Assembly: GCF_016805985.1 (NCBI RefSeq)
Contig: NZ_CP017661.1
Coordinates: 310,001-374,000, forward strand
Length of the DNA: 64,000 bases
From: Microbacterium sp. JZ31
Lineage (GTDB): Bacteria; Actinomycetota; Actinomycetes; Actinomycetales; Microbacteriaceae
Reading direction: 5' to 3'
Below the pieces are notes generated by a model, which was given only the letters and a program-made list of their open reading frames with translations, ran no database searches and was not told where the DNA came from. Below are positions 16,536 to 24,840 of this stretch, piece by piece. A program made the translations under genes and the position numbers. Numbering within the stretch: position 1 is the first letter of the stretch; the number at the start of each line of letters is the position of its first letter.

Positions 16536-17114
16536 TCAGCCCACTTCGCGCAGGATGGGCTGCATCGCGGCGTCGAACGCCGCGACGTCTCCGCGCAGGG
16601 TGTCGGACACCGCAATGGTGAGCGCGCCGATCCACCACACGCCGCGCTGCGCGAGTGGCAGCACCTGCACGTCGAGACGGAAGTCGTGCGCGCGGCGGCC
16701 CGCCCGGCGCTCGAACTCCACCACGGCGCCCGCGTAGCCCCGGTACGAGCGGCGCATCCGGTCGTACCGCACGGCCGCGTCGTGCGCGTACGCGAGGGCG
16801 TGCGGACCGTGCGGGGCGGCGGCCTGGCGCAGCGCATCCGCGTACGCCGGCAGCGCGACGTGGGTGCCGAACCCCTCGACCAGCTCGAGCGGCACGGGGG
16901 AGGGGTGGGCCTCGGGCTCGACCGTCATGTCCCAGTAGCGGCGCCACAGCCGCTCGACACCCTCGCTCGCCTCGGCACCGCGCTCCACGCCGCGGAGCTG
17001 AGGCAGCTCGTCCGGATGGCGCACGCCGAGCGCCTGACGCAGATAGAGCGCGACCAGCACCGAGGGGCTGCAGTCCTCGCGGACGTGCCAGTCGGGTGCC
17101 GTCATGCCCGCCAT
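16536..17114 (-). CDS. Hypothetical protein, Microbacteriaceae type
   Basis: 192 residues (189 if the ATG at 17105 is used), soluble, with no signal peptide or membrane segment. It is rich in Trp, Tyr and Arg: YLRQALGVRHPDELPQL near the N-terminus, LWRRYWDMTVEPEAHPSP in the middle, and RRAHDFRLDVQVLPLAQRGV toward the end. I do not recognise a family. It diverges from purM, with about 75 bases between them, and sits outside the kinase operon, whose promoter begins just after its 3' end. Codon use is like that of its neighbours, which supports it being a real gene. Confidence 0.65.
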   Translation of the reverse strand: MAGMTAPDWHVREDCSPSVLVALYLRQALGVRHPDELPQLRGVERGAEASEGVERLWRRYWDMTVEPEAHPSPVPLELVEGFGTHVALPAYADALRQAAAPHGPHALAYAHDAAVRYDRMRRSYRGYAGAVVEFERRAGRRAHDFRLDVQVLPLAQRGVWWIGALTIAVSDTLRGDVAAFDAAMQPILREVG

Positions 17115-17177
17115 TATTCCTGCCGCACGCACCGGCAGGGACGCGGCCGAGCGGCTCTCTCCCAGTATTCCGCCCGG

Positions 17178-17183
17178 TAGTCT
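17178..17183 (+). promoter_or_regulatory. -10 box of leaderless purM promoter
   Basis: TAGTCT is followed by exactly six bases and the GTG start at 17190, with no Shine-Dalgarno between. This is the same arrangement as at purD. Confidence 0.5.
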
Positions 17184-17189
17184 GGACGC

Positions 17190-18344
17190 GTGGCTGCCGC
17201 ACCCGCCGAAACCTCCCCTGCCCGCGCGTCGTCGAGCTACGCCGAGGCCGGTGTGGACACGGCCGCCGGCGATCTCGCCGTCGAGCTGATGAAGGCGTCC
17301 GTGAAGGCCACGCACGGCGCCGAGGTGCTCGGAGGCGTCGGCGGCTTCGCCGGGCTGTTCGACGCCGGTGCCCTCGTCGGGATGAAGCGCCCGCTGCTCG
17401 CGACCAGCACGGACGGCGTCGGCACCAAGGTCGCGATCGCGCAGGCGATCGACAAGCACGACACGATCGGCCACGACCTCGTCGGCATGGTCGTCGACGA
17501 CATCGTCGTGGTGGGCGCCAGGCCGCTGTTCATGACCGACTACATCGCCACGGGCAAGGTCTTCCCCGAGCGCATCGCCGACATCGTGCGCGGGATCGCC
17601 GAGGCGTGCGCGCTCACCGGCACGGCACTGGTCGGCGGCGAGACCGCCGAGCACCCCGGTCTGCTGGGCCAGAACGACTACGACGTGGCAGGCGCCGCGA
17701 CGGGAGTGGTCGAGGCCGACGAGGTTCTCGGTGCCGAGCGCGTGAAGGCGGGAGACGCGGTCATCGCCCTCGCCTCCAGCGGCATCCACTCCAACGGCTT
17801 CTCGCTCGTGCGCCACATCATCACGCGCGCGGGCATCTCCTACGGCGACCACGCGGCGGATTTCGGCGTCACGTGGGGTGAGGCGCTTCTCGAGCCGACG
17901 CGCCTGTACACCACGCCGCTGCTCGAACTCATCGCGAAGCTCGGCGACGACATCCACTCGCTCACGCACGTCACCGGCGGTGGCATCGCGGCGAACCTCG
18001 CGCGCGTTCTGCCCGTCGGCACCTGGGTCGACGTCGATCGCTCCACGTGGGCGCCTTCGGCCGTGTTCCAGGTGCTGAGCGACATCGCGGGCACCACGCT
18101 CGAGTCGAGCGAGGGCACGTGGAACCTCGGCATCGGCTTCATGGCCGTCGTCTCGGCCGACAAGGCCGCAGAGGCGATCGGCCTGATCGAGGACGCCGGG
18201 ATCCCCGCATGGCAGGTCGGCGTGGTGCGCGAGGGCGCGCTGCCCGAGGGCGGCGACGCATTCGAGCAGGGCGCCAAGGGCGTCGACGGCGGTGCCGTGC
18301 GCCTCGTCTCGACCTACGCGGAGAGCGCCCGCGGGCGCCTCTGA
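17190..18344 (+). CDS. purM: Phosphoribosylformylglycinamidine cyclo-ligase (AIR synthetase)
   Basis: A 384-residue enzyme making AIR from FGAM with ATP, the fifth purine step. SYAEAGVDTAAGD opens the catalytic region. TSTDGVGTKVAIAQ and HDLVGMVVDDIVV are the glycine-rich and dimer-interface motifs, and LVGGETAEHPG and VTGGGIAANLARVLP follow. The N-terminus has a short Ala/Ser-rich extension. The start is GTG, apparently leaderless. It is followed 26 bases later by purF in the same direction, forming a purM-purF unit separated from purD-purC by about 10 kb. Confidence 0.96.
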   Translation: MAAAPAETSPARASSSYAEAGVDTAAGDLAVELMKASVKATHGAEVLGGVGGFAGLFDAGALVGMKRPLLATSTDGVGTKVAIAQAIDKHDTIGHDLVGMVVDDIVVVGARPLFMTDYIATGKVFPERIADIVRGIAEACALTGTALVGGETAEHPGLLGQNDYDVAGAATGVVEADEVLGAERVKAGDAVIALASSGIHSNGFSLVRHIITRAGISYGDHAADFGVTWGEALLEPTRLYTTPLLELIAKLGDDIHSLTHVTGGGIAANLARVLPVGTWVDVDRSTWAPSAVFQVLSDIAGTTLESSEGTWNLGIGFMAVVSADKAAEAIGLIEDAGIPAWQVGVVREGALPEGGDAFEQGAKGVDGGAVRLVSTYAESARGRL

Positions 18345-18370
18345 GACAGAACGGATGAAGTAACACCCCT

Positions 18371-19843
18371 ATGTGCGGAATCGTCGGCATGGTCGGGCGC
18401 GCCCCGGTCAACCAGGACATCTACGACGCTCTCCTCCTCCTTCAGCACCGCGGTCAGGACGCGACAGGCATCGCGACCGCCGAGCCGAACGGCGTGATGC
18501 ACACGCACAAGGCGCAGGGCATGGTGCGCGAGGCCTTCCGCACGCGCGACATGCGCTCGCTGCTCGGCAACGTCGGCCTCGGTCACGTGCGCTACGCCAC
18601 GAAGGGCACCGCCTCCAGCGAGGAGGAGATGCAGCCGTTCTACGTGAACGCGCCGTACGGCATCATCCTGATCCACAACGGCAACCTCACGAACACGCGC
18701 GAGCTCACGATCGACATGGGGCAGCGCGACCGCCGGCACCTGAACTCCTCCAGCGACACCGAGCTGCTGCTGAACGTGCTCGCGAACGAGCTGCAGGCGA
18801 CGACGAGCCCCGTCGACCTCGAGCCCGAGCGCATCTTCGAGGCCGTCGCGCGGACGCACCGGCGCATCGAGGGCGCGTACGCCGTGATCTCGATCATCGC
18901 GGGCTACGGACTTCTCGCCTTCCGCGATCCGTACGGCATCCGCCCCCTCATCCTGGGCCGTCGCGTGGGCCCGGAAGGCGTGGACGACTGGGTGGTCACG
19001 AGCGAGTCGCTCGTGCTCGAGAACGCCGACTACGAGATCGTGCGCGAGGTCGAGCCCGGCGAGGCCGTGTTCATCTCGAGCGACGGCACGCTGCACACGA
19101 AGCAGTGCGCGGACGACCCGAAGCTGCTGCCGTGCTCGTTCGAGTACGTCTACCTGGCGCGTCCCGACTCGATCATGAACGGCGTGCCCGTGTACGAGTC
19201 GCGTCTGCGGATGGGCGCGAAGCTCGCCGCCACGATCGCCCGGCACGTTCCCGAGGGGCTGATCGACGTCGTCATGCCGATCCCGGACTCGTCGCGCCCC
19301 GCCGCGATGGAGGTCGCGCGCGTCCTCGGCATCGAGTACCGCGAGGGCTTCTACAAGAACCGCTACGTCGGCCGGACGTTCATCATGCCGGGCCAGGCGG
19401 TGCGCAAGAAGAGCGTGCGCCAGAAGCTCAACGCGATGTCGAGCGAGTTCCGCGGCAAGAACGTGCTGCTGATCGACGACTCGATCGTGCGCGGCACGAC
19501 GAGCAAGCAGATCGTCCAGATGGCGCGGGATGCGGGCGCGAAGTCGGTGACGTTCGCGTCGGCCGCGCCTCCCGTGCGCCATCCGCACGTGTACGGCATC
19601 AACATGCCGTCGCGCCACGAGCTCGTCGCGCACGGCCGCACCATCCCGGAGATCGCCGAGGAGCTCGGTGCCGACTACCTCGTCTACCAGGAGGTCGAGG
19701 ACCTCAAGGACGCCATCATCGAGAGCGCCCAGGGGGAGGCGACGTTCGAGGACCTCGACATGAGCTGCTTCGACGGGCGCTACGTGACCGGCACGGTCAC
19801 GCCTGAGTACCTCGCGTGGGTCGAGGGCACCCAGACCTCCTGA
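18371..19843 (+). CDS. purF: Amidophosphoribosyltransferase (glutamine PRPP amidotransferase)
   Basis: A 490-residue enzyme for the committed step of purine synthesis. After Met1 comes CGIVGMVG, so Cys2 is the glutaminase nucleophile. GHVRYATKG and the HNGNL region complete the glutaminase domain. VLLIDDSIVRGTTSKQIV is the PRPP-binding loop in the transferase domain. There is no propeptide, and no iron-sulphur cysteine set is obvious. It lies 26 bases after purM and ends before a strong hairpin at 19884. Confidence 0.97.
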   Translation: MCGIVGMVGRAPVNQDIYDALLLLQHRGQDATGIATAEPNGVMHTHKAQGMVREAFRTRDMRSLLGNVGLGHVRYATKGTASSEEEMQPFYVNAPYGIILIHNGNLTNTRELTIDMGQRDRRHLNSSSDTELLLNVLANELQATTSPVDLEPERIFEAVARTHRRIEGAYAVISIIAGYGLLAFRDPYGIRPLILGRRVGPEGVDDWVVTSESLVLENADYEIVREVEPGEAVFISSDGTLHTKQCADDPKLLPCSFEYVYLARPDSIMNGVPVYESRLRMGAKLAATIARHVPEGLIDVVMPIPDSSRPAAMEVARVLGIEYREGFYKNRYVGRTFIMPGQAVRKKSVRQKLNAMSSEFRGKNVLLIDDSIVRGTTSKQIVQMARDAGAKSVTFASAAPPVRHPHVYGINMPSRHELVAHGRTIPEIAEELGADYLVYQEVEDLKDAIIESAQGEATFEDLDMSCFDGRYVTGTVTPEYLAWVEGTQTS

Positions 19844-19883
19844 GCACGCGCGACGCGACGCCGGCCCGTTCACGGGCACGCGA

Positions 19884-19913
19884 AAGCGCCCGGTGCCGCG
19901 GCGCCGGGCGCTT
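19884..19913. terminator. GC-rich hairpin terminator between purF and the DUF3073 gene
   Basis: Arms 19884-19897 and 19900-19913 pair over 14 positions with one G-U pair; the innermost pairs must open to make a loop. It lies between convergent genes and could act in both directions. Confidence 0.65.
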
Positions 19914-19937
19914 CACTGCGCGAGAGTGAGAGAGGGT

Positions 19938-20138
19938 TCAGGCCTTCTGAGCCTGATACTCGTCCTCGTCCTCGTCGCTCTCGTCGCCGTACATGTCGGC
20001 CCACTTGTCGACGTACTCGCTGTCGTCGCTCGGGTGCCCGAGCTCGCGCTCCAGCGCCGAGTAGTTCACAGTCGGGCTGAACGACTTCAATTCGCGGGCG
20101 AGCTTCGTGTGCTTCGCCTTCTGACGGCCACGCCCCAT
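19938..20138 (-). CDS. DUF3073 family small protein
   Basis: A 66-residue actinobacterial protein of unknown function. The start MGRGRQKAKHTKLARELK is the family's conserved opening, so the ATG at 20138 is chosen over an upstream in-frame ATG at 20171. GGGGG precedes it by eight bases. The middle has FSPTVNYSALERELG and the C-terminal half is strongly acidic (YVDKWADMYGDESDEDED), giving a bipolar basic-acidic protein. Convergent with purF, divergent from the Usp gene. Confidence 0.85.
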   Translation of the reverse strand: MGRGRQKAKHTKLARELKSFSPTVNYSALERELGHPSDDSEYVDKWADMYGDESDEDEDEYQAQKA

Positions 20139-20282
20139 GCGCGAGACCCCCTCACGTCGAGCCGGGATCACTTTCCCTCGGCTGCTGCGGAAACCGGCAC
20201 GGAAGCCGGTGAAGAGTAGGATTCAGAATACCACGCGGCCTCGGCGCCTCGGCCGACCGCGCCACCGGGAAGGGGTTGCAGG

Positions 20283-20849
20283 ATGACCGATCAGCCGTCT
20301 ACCGATGAGCCGTCCGCGAGCGCGCGGGCCCAGCAGTCCGCCGTCGACGCCGCCCTGCGCGGCGCCGTGATCGCCGCGATCATCCCCGATCAGTCGCCGC
20401 GCGTGCTGCAGGAGGCGGCTCATTATGCGGCGCTGCTCGGCGCGCCGCTCGCCGTCGTGCACGTGGATGTCACGCGCTTCGTCACGTACGAGGACCCGGA
20501 CGGCTACGTGCACTCGGCCCCCGTCGACATCAACGTGCAGGCCGGCGAGGGCGAGCTCCAGGTCGTCCGGGCGAACGCGGAGTCCGTGCTCGTGAACAGC
20601 CCGGTGGCGTGGGAGGTGCGCCAGCTGGTGGGCGATCCCGCGCTCGCGATCAAGCACTTCGCCGACAAGATCGACGCCAAGCTCATCGTCGTGGGCACGC
20701 GCAAGCGGGGCTTCGGCGAGTCGATCCGGCAGTTCTTCACGGGATCAGTCGCGGCCCGGCTGTCCCATCGGCAGCACCGCGCGATCCTCGTCGTGCCCCA
20801 GGGCGAGCTGCTGCAGGACCACGAGGACTTCCCCGAGGTCGAGGGCTGA
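20283..20849 (+). CDS. Universal stress protein (UspA) family protein
   Basis: A 188-residue single Usp domain with an N-terminal disordered tail of 28 residues. The nucleotide-binding C-terminal part reads AKLIVVGTRKRGFGESI and then FFTGSVAARLSHRQHRAILVVP, close to the G-x2-G-x9-G(S/T) ATP motif but with shifted spacing, so ATP binding is uncertain. AAGGGG lies seven bases before the ATG. It stands alone and ends at a perfect hairpin. Confidence 0.87.
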   Translation: MTDQPSTDEPSASARAQQSAVDAALRGAVIAAIIPDQSPRVLQEAAHYAALLGAPLAVVHVDVTRFVTYEDPDGYVHSAPVDINVQAGEGELQVVRANAESVLVNSPVAWEVRQLVGDPALAIKHFADKIDAKLIVVGTRKRGFGESIRQFFTGSVAARLSHRQHRAILVVPQGELLQDHEDFPEVEG

Positions 20850-20865
20850 TCCCAGTCCGTCCCCG

Positions 20866-20901
20866 CATGCGAATGCCCCGGTGTCCCGGGGCATTCGCAT
20901 G
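20866..20901. terminator. Perfect 16-bp hairpin terminator
   Basis: Arms 20866-20881 and 20886-20901 are perfectly complementary around the loop TGTC. It lies 17 bases after the Usp stop and before the convergent PadR gene, so it is probably bidirectional. Confidence 0.8.
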
Positions 20902-20945
20902 TCGGCGGAGGCGCGGATCGGCGCCGCGACTCCGCCGCGCCGCGC

Positions 20946-21557
20946 TCAGCGGCGCAGCGACTCGCTGAGCGACGTCGCCGCGGCGTCGAGCCCGGCCTGC
21001 AGGGCGTCGACCACCGCGGCCTGCAGCTCGCCGCCCCGCGCGACGTGGGAGCGCAGCTCGGCCCGCACGCGGCCGCGGAAGTCGGCGATCGCCGCCTCGG
21101 CCCGGTGCAGCTCCTCGCGGGAGCGGACGCGCGCATCGTCCGCGCCGGGCGAGGACGACGTCGACGCGTCCGGCGCCTCGTTCGTGGCGGCCGCGAGGTC
21201 GGCGCGCAGGCTCTTCATCGCCTCGCGCACGCTCGTGCGCACCTCGTCGGCGATGAGCCGCACGGTGTCCGCGAGGCCCGCCTGGATGCCGGCGATGTCG
21301 TCGGCGCGGTCCTGCACCTCGGCCCGCCCGGCGTCCGTGATCTCGTAGACGGTCTTGCGGCCATCCGAGGTCTTGGTCACGAGCCCCTCCTCTTCGAGCT
21401 TGGCCAGGCGCGGATAGATCGTTCCCGCGCTGGGGGTGTACGTGCCGCCCGTGCGCTCGGCGAGGGACTGCATGATGTCGTAGCCGTGGCGCGGCGCCTC
21501 GGCGAGCAGGCTCAGCAGATACAGGCGCAGGTCGCCGTGGGAGAACACCGGGGGCAT
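20946..21557 (-). CDS. PadR family transcriptional regulator
   Basis: A 203-residue regulator. The N-terminal winged helix has the PadR motifs LRLYLLSLLAEAPRHGYDI, TPSAGTIYPRLAKLEEEGL and VYEITDAGRAEV. The C-terminal 110 residues are helical and charged, longer than in minimal PadR proteins. The ATG shares one base with the stop of the DUF4097 gene (TGATG), so the two are coupled. It probably represses its own operon through the ATATATC palindromes upstream of the first gene (22425-22469). Confidence 0.9.
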   Translation of the reverse strand: MPPVFSHGDLRLYLLSLLAEAPRHGYDIMQSLAERTGGTYTPSAGTIYPRLAKLEEEGLVTKTSDGRKTVYEITDAGRAEVQDRADDIAGIQAGLADTVRLIADEVRTSVREAMKSLRADLAAATNEAPDASTSSSPGADDARVRSREELHRAEAAIADFRGRVRAELRSHVARGGELQAAVVDALQAGLDAAATSLSESLRR

Positions 21558-22402
21558 CAGAGCGCCTCCTCCGCGGGGGCCGACGGCTCGGCGGGCGCCG
21601 AGGCGCGGCGACGCAGCACCGTGACATCGCCCGAGACCGTGTTGGCGCGCACGTCGACGAACGACCCCGACAGCTCGCCGACCGACGTGCTGACGTTGCT
21701 CGGTCCGCCCGAGGAGCGCACGACGCCGTCGAGCACGATCTTGCCGCCGGCCGTGCGGGCCACGTAGTTGGCGGGCAGGCCTTCGTCGAGCCGCACCGTG
21801 ACGGCGCCGCTGACGGTGTTCACGCCGACCTGGTCGATCGGGCCGTCGGCGTCGATCATCGTGGCGCCCGAGACGGAGTCGACCGATGCGCGGCGGATGC
21901 GGCCCGTGACGGTGACGTCGCCCGAGACCGTGTTGGCCGAGAAGGCGCCCTCGAGCCCGCGGGCCTGCACGTCGCCCGAGACCGCGTTGGCGGTGAGGTC
22001 GGCCGCGAGGCCGTCGACGAGCACGTCGCCCGAGACGGTGTTGACACGCGCCTCGGCGGCGAGGCCCGCCACCAGGGCGCCGGCGCTGACGACGCCCAGC
22101 GTGAGCGCGACGCTGCGAGGCACGGCCACGCTGATCTCGGCGCGAGGCCCGCCCGAGCCGAAGTTGCGGAAGACCTCGAGGAAGTTGTCCCACCGCAGCT
22201 GCGGGTGGTCGATCTCGAGCTCGTCGCCCGTGATCTCGATCCGCAGGTCCTTGACCGTGACGCCGTGCACCTCGACGCGCGTCCCCGGCTCGTCGTGTCC
22301 GATGATGTCGATCTGCCCGCCGGCGAGGCCCACCTTCAGGCGGCGGACGCCCTCGACGTCGATCACCCGGGTCTGGCCGGGCTGGACGATCCATTTCTCC
22401 AC
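21557..22402 (-). CDS. DUF4097 family beta-strand repeat protein
   Basis: A 281-residue protein of adhesin-like parallel beta repeats. From about residue 110 the motif NTVSGDV, in variants such as NAVSGDVQARGL and DSVSGATMIDADG, recurs about every 18-20 residues, at least six times, as expected for a beta-helix. There is no signal peptide or membrane segment, so it is probably cytoplasmic, unlike many relatives. GTG 22402 with AAGGG upstream is the start. It is paired with PadR in one operon, a combination common in Gram-positive bacteria. Function is unknown, possibly envelope-stress related. Confidence 0.87.
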   Translation of the reverse strand: MEKWIVQPGQTRVIDVEGVRRLKVGLAGGQIDIIGHDEPGTRVEVHGVTVKDLRIEITGDELEIDHPQLRWDNFLEVFRNFGSGGPRAEISVAVPRSVALTLGVVSAGALVAGLAAEARVNTVSGDVLVDGLAADLTANAVSGDVQARGLEGAFSANTVSGDVTVTGRIRRASVDSVSGATMIDADGPIDQVGVNTVSGAVTVRLDEGLPANYVARTAGGKIVLDGVVRSSGGPSNVSTSVGELSGSFVDVRANTVSGDVTVLRRRASAPAEPSAPAEEAL

Positions 22403-22424
22403 TGTTGCGATCCCTTCGGTGAAC

Positions 22425-22469
22425 TCGAGATATATCTCGATGTGATGAGTAGAACACGATATATCTCGA
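22425..22469. promoter_or_regulatory. Two ATATATC palindromic operator candidates
   Basis: A perfect 16-base palindrome TCGAGATATATCTCGA is at 22425-22440, and GATATATCTCGA recurs at 22458-22469, 29 bases on. They lie between the DUF4097-padR operon and the divergent MerR gene. AT-rich palindromes of this type suit PadR dimers, so autoregulation is likely. Confidence 0.6.
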
Positions 22470-22508
22470 ATGTCGAGGGCTCCGTCGAAATCGTCGCTCT
22501 CGCCGGGC

Positions 22509-22539
22509 TTGACCTTGACGCAACGTCAACCTCTAGCGT
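22509..22539 (+). promoter_or_regulatory. MerR-type promoter with 19-base spacer and central dyad
   Basis: TTGACC (22509-22514) and TAGCGT (22534-22539) are 19 bases apart, the long spacer typical of MerR-activated promoters. The spacer holds the perfect dyad TTGACG-CAA-CGTCAA (22515-22529). Transcription would begin near 22546, just ahead of AAGGAAGG and the ATG at 22565. This implies autoactivation. Confidence 0.65.
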
Positions 22540-22564
22540 CGGAGGCGAAAGGAAGGACCCACGG

Positions 22565-23320
22565 ATGGACTGGTCGATCCAGCAGGTCGCGAAGCTCGCG
22601 GGCACCACGAGCCGCGCCCTGCGGCACTACGGCGACCTCGGAGTGCTGCCGCCGTCGCGCGTCGGCGCGAACGGCTATCGCTACTACGACGAACGCGCGC
22701 TCGTGCGCCTGCAGCGCATCCTGCTGCTGCGCGAACTCGGGCTCGGACTGCCGCAGATCTCGGCGGTCCTCGCGCGCGAGACCGACGAGCGGCGCGCACT
22801 CGAGGCGCACCTCGAGTGGCTGCGCGGCGAGCGGGAGCGGATCGGGCGGCAGATCGCCGCGGTGACGGGCACCATCCGCGGACTCGAGGAACAGGAGGAA
22901 CTCATGGCAGAGAAGATGTTCGACGGCTTCGACCACACGCAGTACAAGCACGAGGTCGAGCAGCGCTGGGGTGCCGAGGCGTACGCCCGCAGCGACGCCT
23001 GGTGGCGGGGCATGAGCGACGACGACCGTCGTGGCTGGCAGGAGCGGGCTGCCGCCCTGTCGCGCGACTGGGCGGCAGCGGCCGAGGAGGGCGCCGATCC
23101 CGCGTCCGAGCAGGCGCAGGAGCTCGCCCGCCGGCACGTCGAATGGCTGCGGGGCATTCCGGGCACGCCCGCCGCCGATCGCGGCGACATCGCGGGCTAC
23201 GTGACGGGACTCGCCGACATGTACGTGGCGGACGAGCGGTTCGCGCGGAACTACGGCGGCGTCGACGGCGCGACGTTCGTGCGCGACGCGCTGCGCGTCT
23301 ACGCCGAGCGCAGCCTGTGA
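22565..23320 (+). CDS. MerR family regulator with TipAS-like antibiotic-recognition domain
   Basis: A 251-residue TipAL-like protein. The MerR winged helix (SIQQVAKLAGTTSRALRHYG, NGYRYYDE) is followed by a long coiled dimerisation helix at about 75-115. The C-terminal domain starts after EELMAEKMFDGFDHTQYKHE, a hallmark of TipAS domains that bind thiopeptides and similar ligands. In other species this half is also made alone from an internal start; here the internal ATG at 22903 in EELMAEKMF could serve, with AGGAGG-like bases upstream. No drug exporter is adjacent. Confidence 0.9.
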   Translation: MDWSIQQVAKLAGTTSRALRHYGDLGVLPPSRVGANGYRYYDERALVRLQRILLLRELGLGLPQISAVLARETDERRALEAHLEWLRGERERIGRQIAAVTGTIRGLEEQEELMAEKMFDGFDHTQYKHEVEQRWGAEAYARSDAWWRGMSDDDRRGWQERAAALSRDWAAAAEEGADPASEQAQELARRHVEWLRGIPGTPAADRGDIAGYVTGLADMYVADERFARNYGGVDGATFVRDALRVYAERSL

Positions 23321-23357
23321 GGCGCGAGCGGATCGACGCGAAGCGATCGCCGCGGAG

Positions 23358-24221
23358 TCAGCGCCCGAACAGGTCGTCGAGACCGGGAAGGCCGAAGCTC
23401 GACCCCAGGTCTCCGAGCGCCCCGCCGGCCTCGGAGACCTGGTCGCCGACGCCCTGGACGTAGTCCCCCGCTCCGGAGACGAAGCCGTCGGCGCTCTCGG
23501 CGAGGGAGCCCATGTCGAGGCTCTCCGCCATGGCGTCGAAGTCGACGCCCGAGGTGAGCGCGTCGCCGATCAGGGAGGCGCCGACGCCCGTGACGATGGC
23601 GCCGCCCGCGACGGTCGCGAGCAGGCCACCGACGGCGACGCCGCCCGCGATCCCGCCGCTGCGGGCCAGGATGCCCCGCAGCCGGCCGGGCTGCATGGCC
23701 TCCGCGCGGGCCGCCGTGCGCGCGAGCTCCGGGGCGTCGGCCGAGCGCGGGCGCTCGTGCGGCGGCAGCTCGGACCGCATGCGCTCCGCCACCTGCGCGC
23801 GCTGGTCGGGTGTCAGGCGGGCGAACGCCTCGCGGTGCACCTGCTCGATCTGATCCGGACGAGCGGTCTGCAGCAGGTAGTCGTAGCGCGCGATGGCGGC
23901 GCGATCCTGGGGCGATCCGGACGGGGCCGCGCCGCCCCGGTGCGGTGCCCGCGCTCCCGCCGCGGCAGGCGGCTGCAGGGGAGTGGAGGGCGCACGTCCG
24001 CCGACGCGATCGCCGGGGGTGCCGAACCGGTCGGACGACGGCGGCGCCGCGTGACCTCGCTGGCCGCCCGACGACTGCGTGTCCCCGAGCAGCGACTCCA
24101 CGGCGCCGCGGGCCTTGTTCATCCAGTCACCCTGTGAGGAGCTCCCTCGATGCGACGAGGAGGAGGCGCCGGAGTCCATCGCCTTCTTGGCGAGCGAGAT
24201 GAAGCGGTCGAGCTTGCTCAT
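23358..24221 (-). CDS. Hypothetical protein with Pro/Gly-rich linker and glycine-rich membrane segment
   Basis: 287 residues. The N-terminus (MSKLDRFISLAKKAMDSG) is amphipathic. Residues 20-110 are a disordered Ser/Pro/Gly region with DWMNKARGAVESLLG. Residues about 112-170 are helical and charged (YDYLLQTARPDQIEQVHREA, LTPDQRAQVAERMRSELP). Residues about 188-220 form a glycine-rich hydrophobic hairpin (GGIAGGVAVGGLLATVAGG). The acidic C-terminus ends in GLPGLDDLFGR. I recall homologues named 'cation-transporting ATPase', but no P-type or ABC motif is present. AGAGGAC precedes the ATG. Function is unknown. Confidence 0.75.
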   Translation of the reverse strand: MSKLDRFISLAKKAMDSGASSSSHRGSSSQGDWMNKARGAVESLLGDTQSSGGQRGHAAPPSSDRFGTPGDRVGGRAPSTPLQPPAAAGARAPHRGGAAPSGSPQDRAAIARYDYLLQTARPDQIEQVHREAFARLTPDQRAQVAERMRSELPPHERPRSADAPELARTAARAEAMQPGRLRGILARSGGIAGGVAVGGLLATVAGGAIVTGVGASLIGDALTSGVDFDAMAESLDMGSLAESADGFVSGAGDYVQGVGDQVSEAGGALGDLGSSFGLPGLDDLFGR

Positions 24222-24427
24222 GAGGTCCTCTCGGAAGGGTCGGCGCAGCCGACGTCTGCCAAAGTCTCCTTCGCTCCGCCGCCGGAGCCGGCGACCCGGG
24301 ACTCGAAGACGAGTCCGTATTGACGGATCCACCGCGTGGAAGTACTCCCTCTGTGCTCCCGAAGGTACGGGCGCAGGCTATGGGGGAGGTGAGAGCCGCG
24401 CTCGCCGGCGTCGCGGTTCGCCCCGCC

Positions 24428-24433
24428 TAGGCT
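24428..24433 (+). promoter_or_regulatory. -10 box of leaderless crcB pair promoter
   Basis: TAGGCT is followed by six bases and the GTG start at 24440. The remaining gap (24222-24427) shows no other element I can support. Confidence 0.45.
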
Positions 24434-24439
24434 GATCGC

Positions 24440-24840
24440 GTGATCCCGTGGAGGCTGCTGCCGCTCGTCGTGGCCGGGGGCGTGCTCGGGGTCGCGCTGC
24501 GTCAGGCGCTGCTGCTGCCGTTCAGCGGCGAAAGCGCCTTCGACGCGCTGATCGCCACGATCGCGATCAACGTGCTGGGATCCGGCGTGCTGGGCGTCGT
24601 CGTCGGGGCCTCGGCGACCGCGGCCCCGCCCGGCGGGCGTTCCTCGGCACCGGGGTGCTCGGCGGATTCACGACGTACAGCGGGTTCGCCGTGCTGCTGG
24701 CCGACGTCGGCCGCACCGGCCTGGCGCTCGCCGCGATGCTGCTCGCCGGCGTGGCGCTGCTCGCGGCGGGAGGTGCGGCGATCGCCGGCGTGCGAGCGGG
24801 GGCGGCGATCGCCCGACGGCGAGGAGGGCGGGCCGCATGA
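24440..24840 (+). pseudogene. crcB: First CrcB/Fluc fluoride channel subunit, interrupted by a frameshift
   Basis: The first about 60 codons encode a normal CrcB N-terminus (GGVLGVALRQALLLPF, then TIAINVLGSGVLGVVVGA). The rest of the channel, GTGVLGGFTTYSGFAVLLAD and two helices, continues only in the -1 frame from about base 24630-24645, ending at 24840. Adding one base in the C/G run near 24633-24650 restores a protein of about 132 residues, the usual size. No canonical slippery heptamer is visible, so this is a one-base deletion or a sequencing indel rather than programmed frameshifting. The reconstructed 3' end overlaps the second crcB gene by ATGA, as expected for a two-gene heterodimeric channel. 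Confidence 0.8.

Noticed and set aside
20900-20945. Small gene between the Usp terminator and padR
   Set aside because: The gap is only 44 bases and contains no start with a ribosome site.
24222-24439. Possible fluoride riboswitch before the crcB pair
   Set aside because: I could not find the conserved crcB-motif bases, and the TAGGCT box six bases before the GTG leaves no 5' leader to hold a riboswitch.
24590-24660. Programmed -1 frameshift in the first crcB gene
   Set aside because: No X-XXY-YYZ slippery heptamer or downstream stimulatory stem is evident; a deletion or sequencing indel is simpler.
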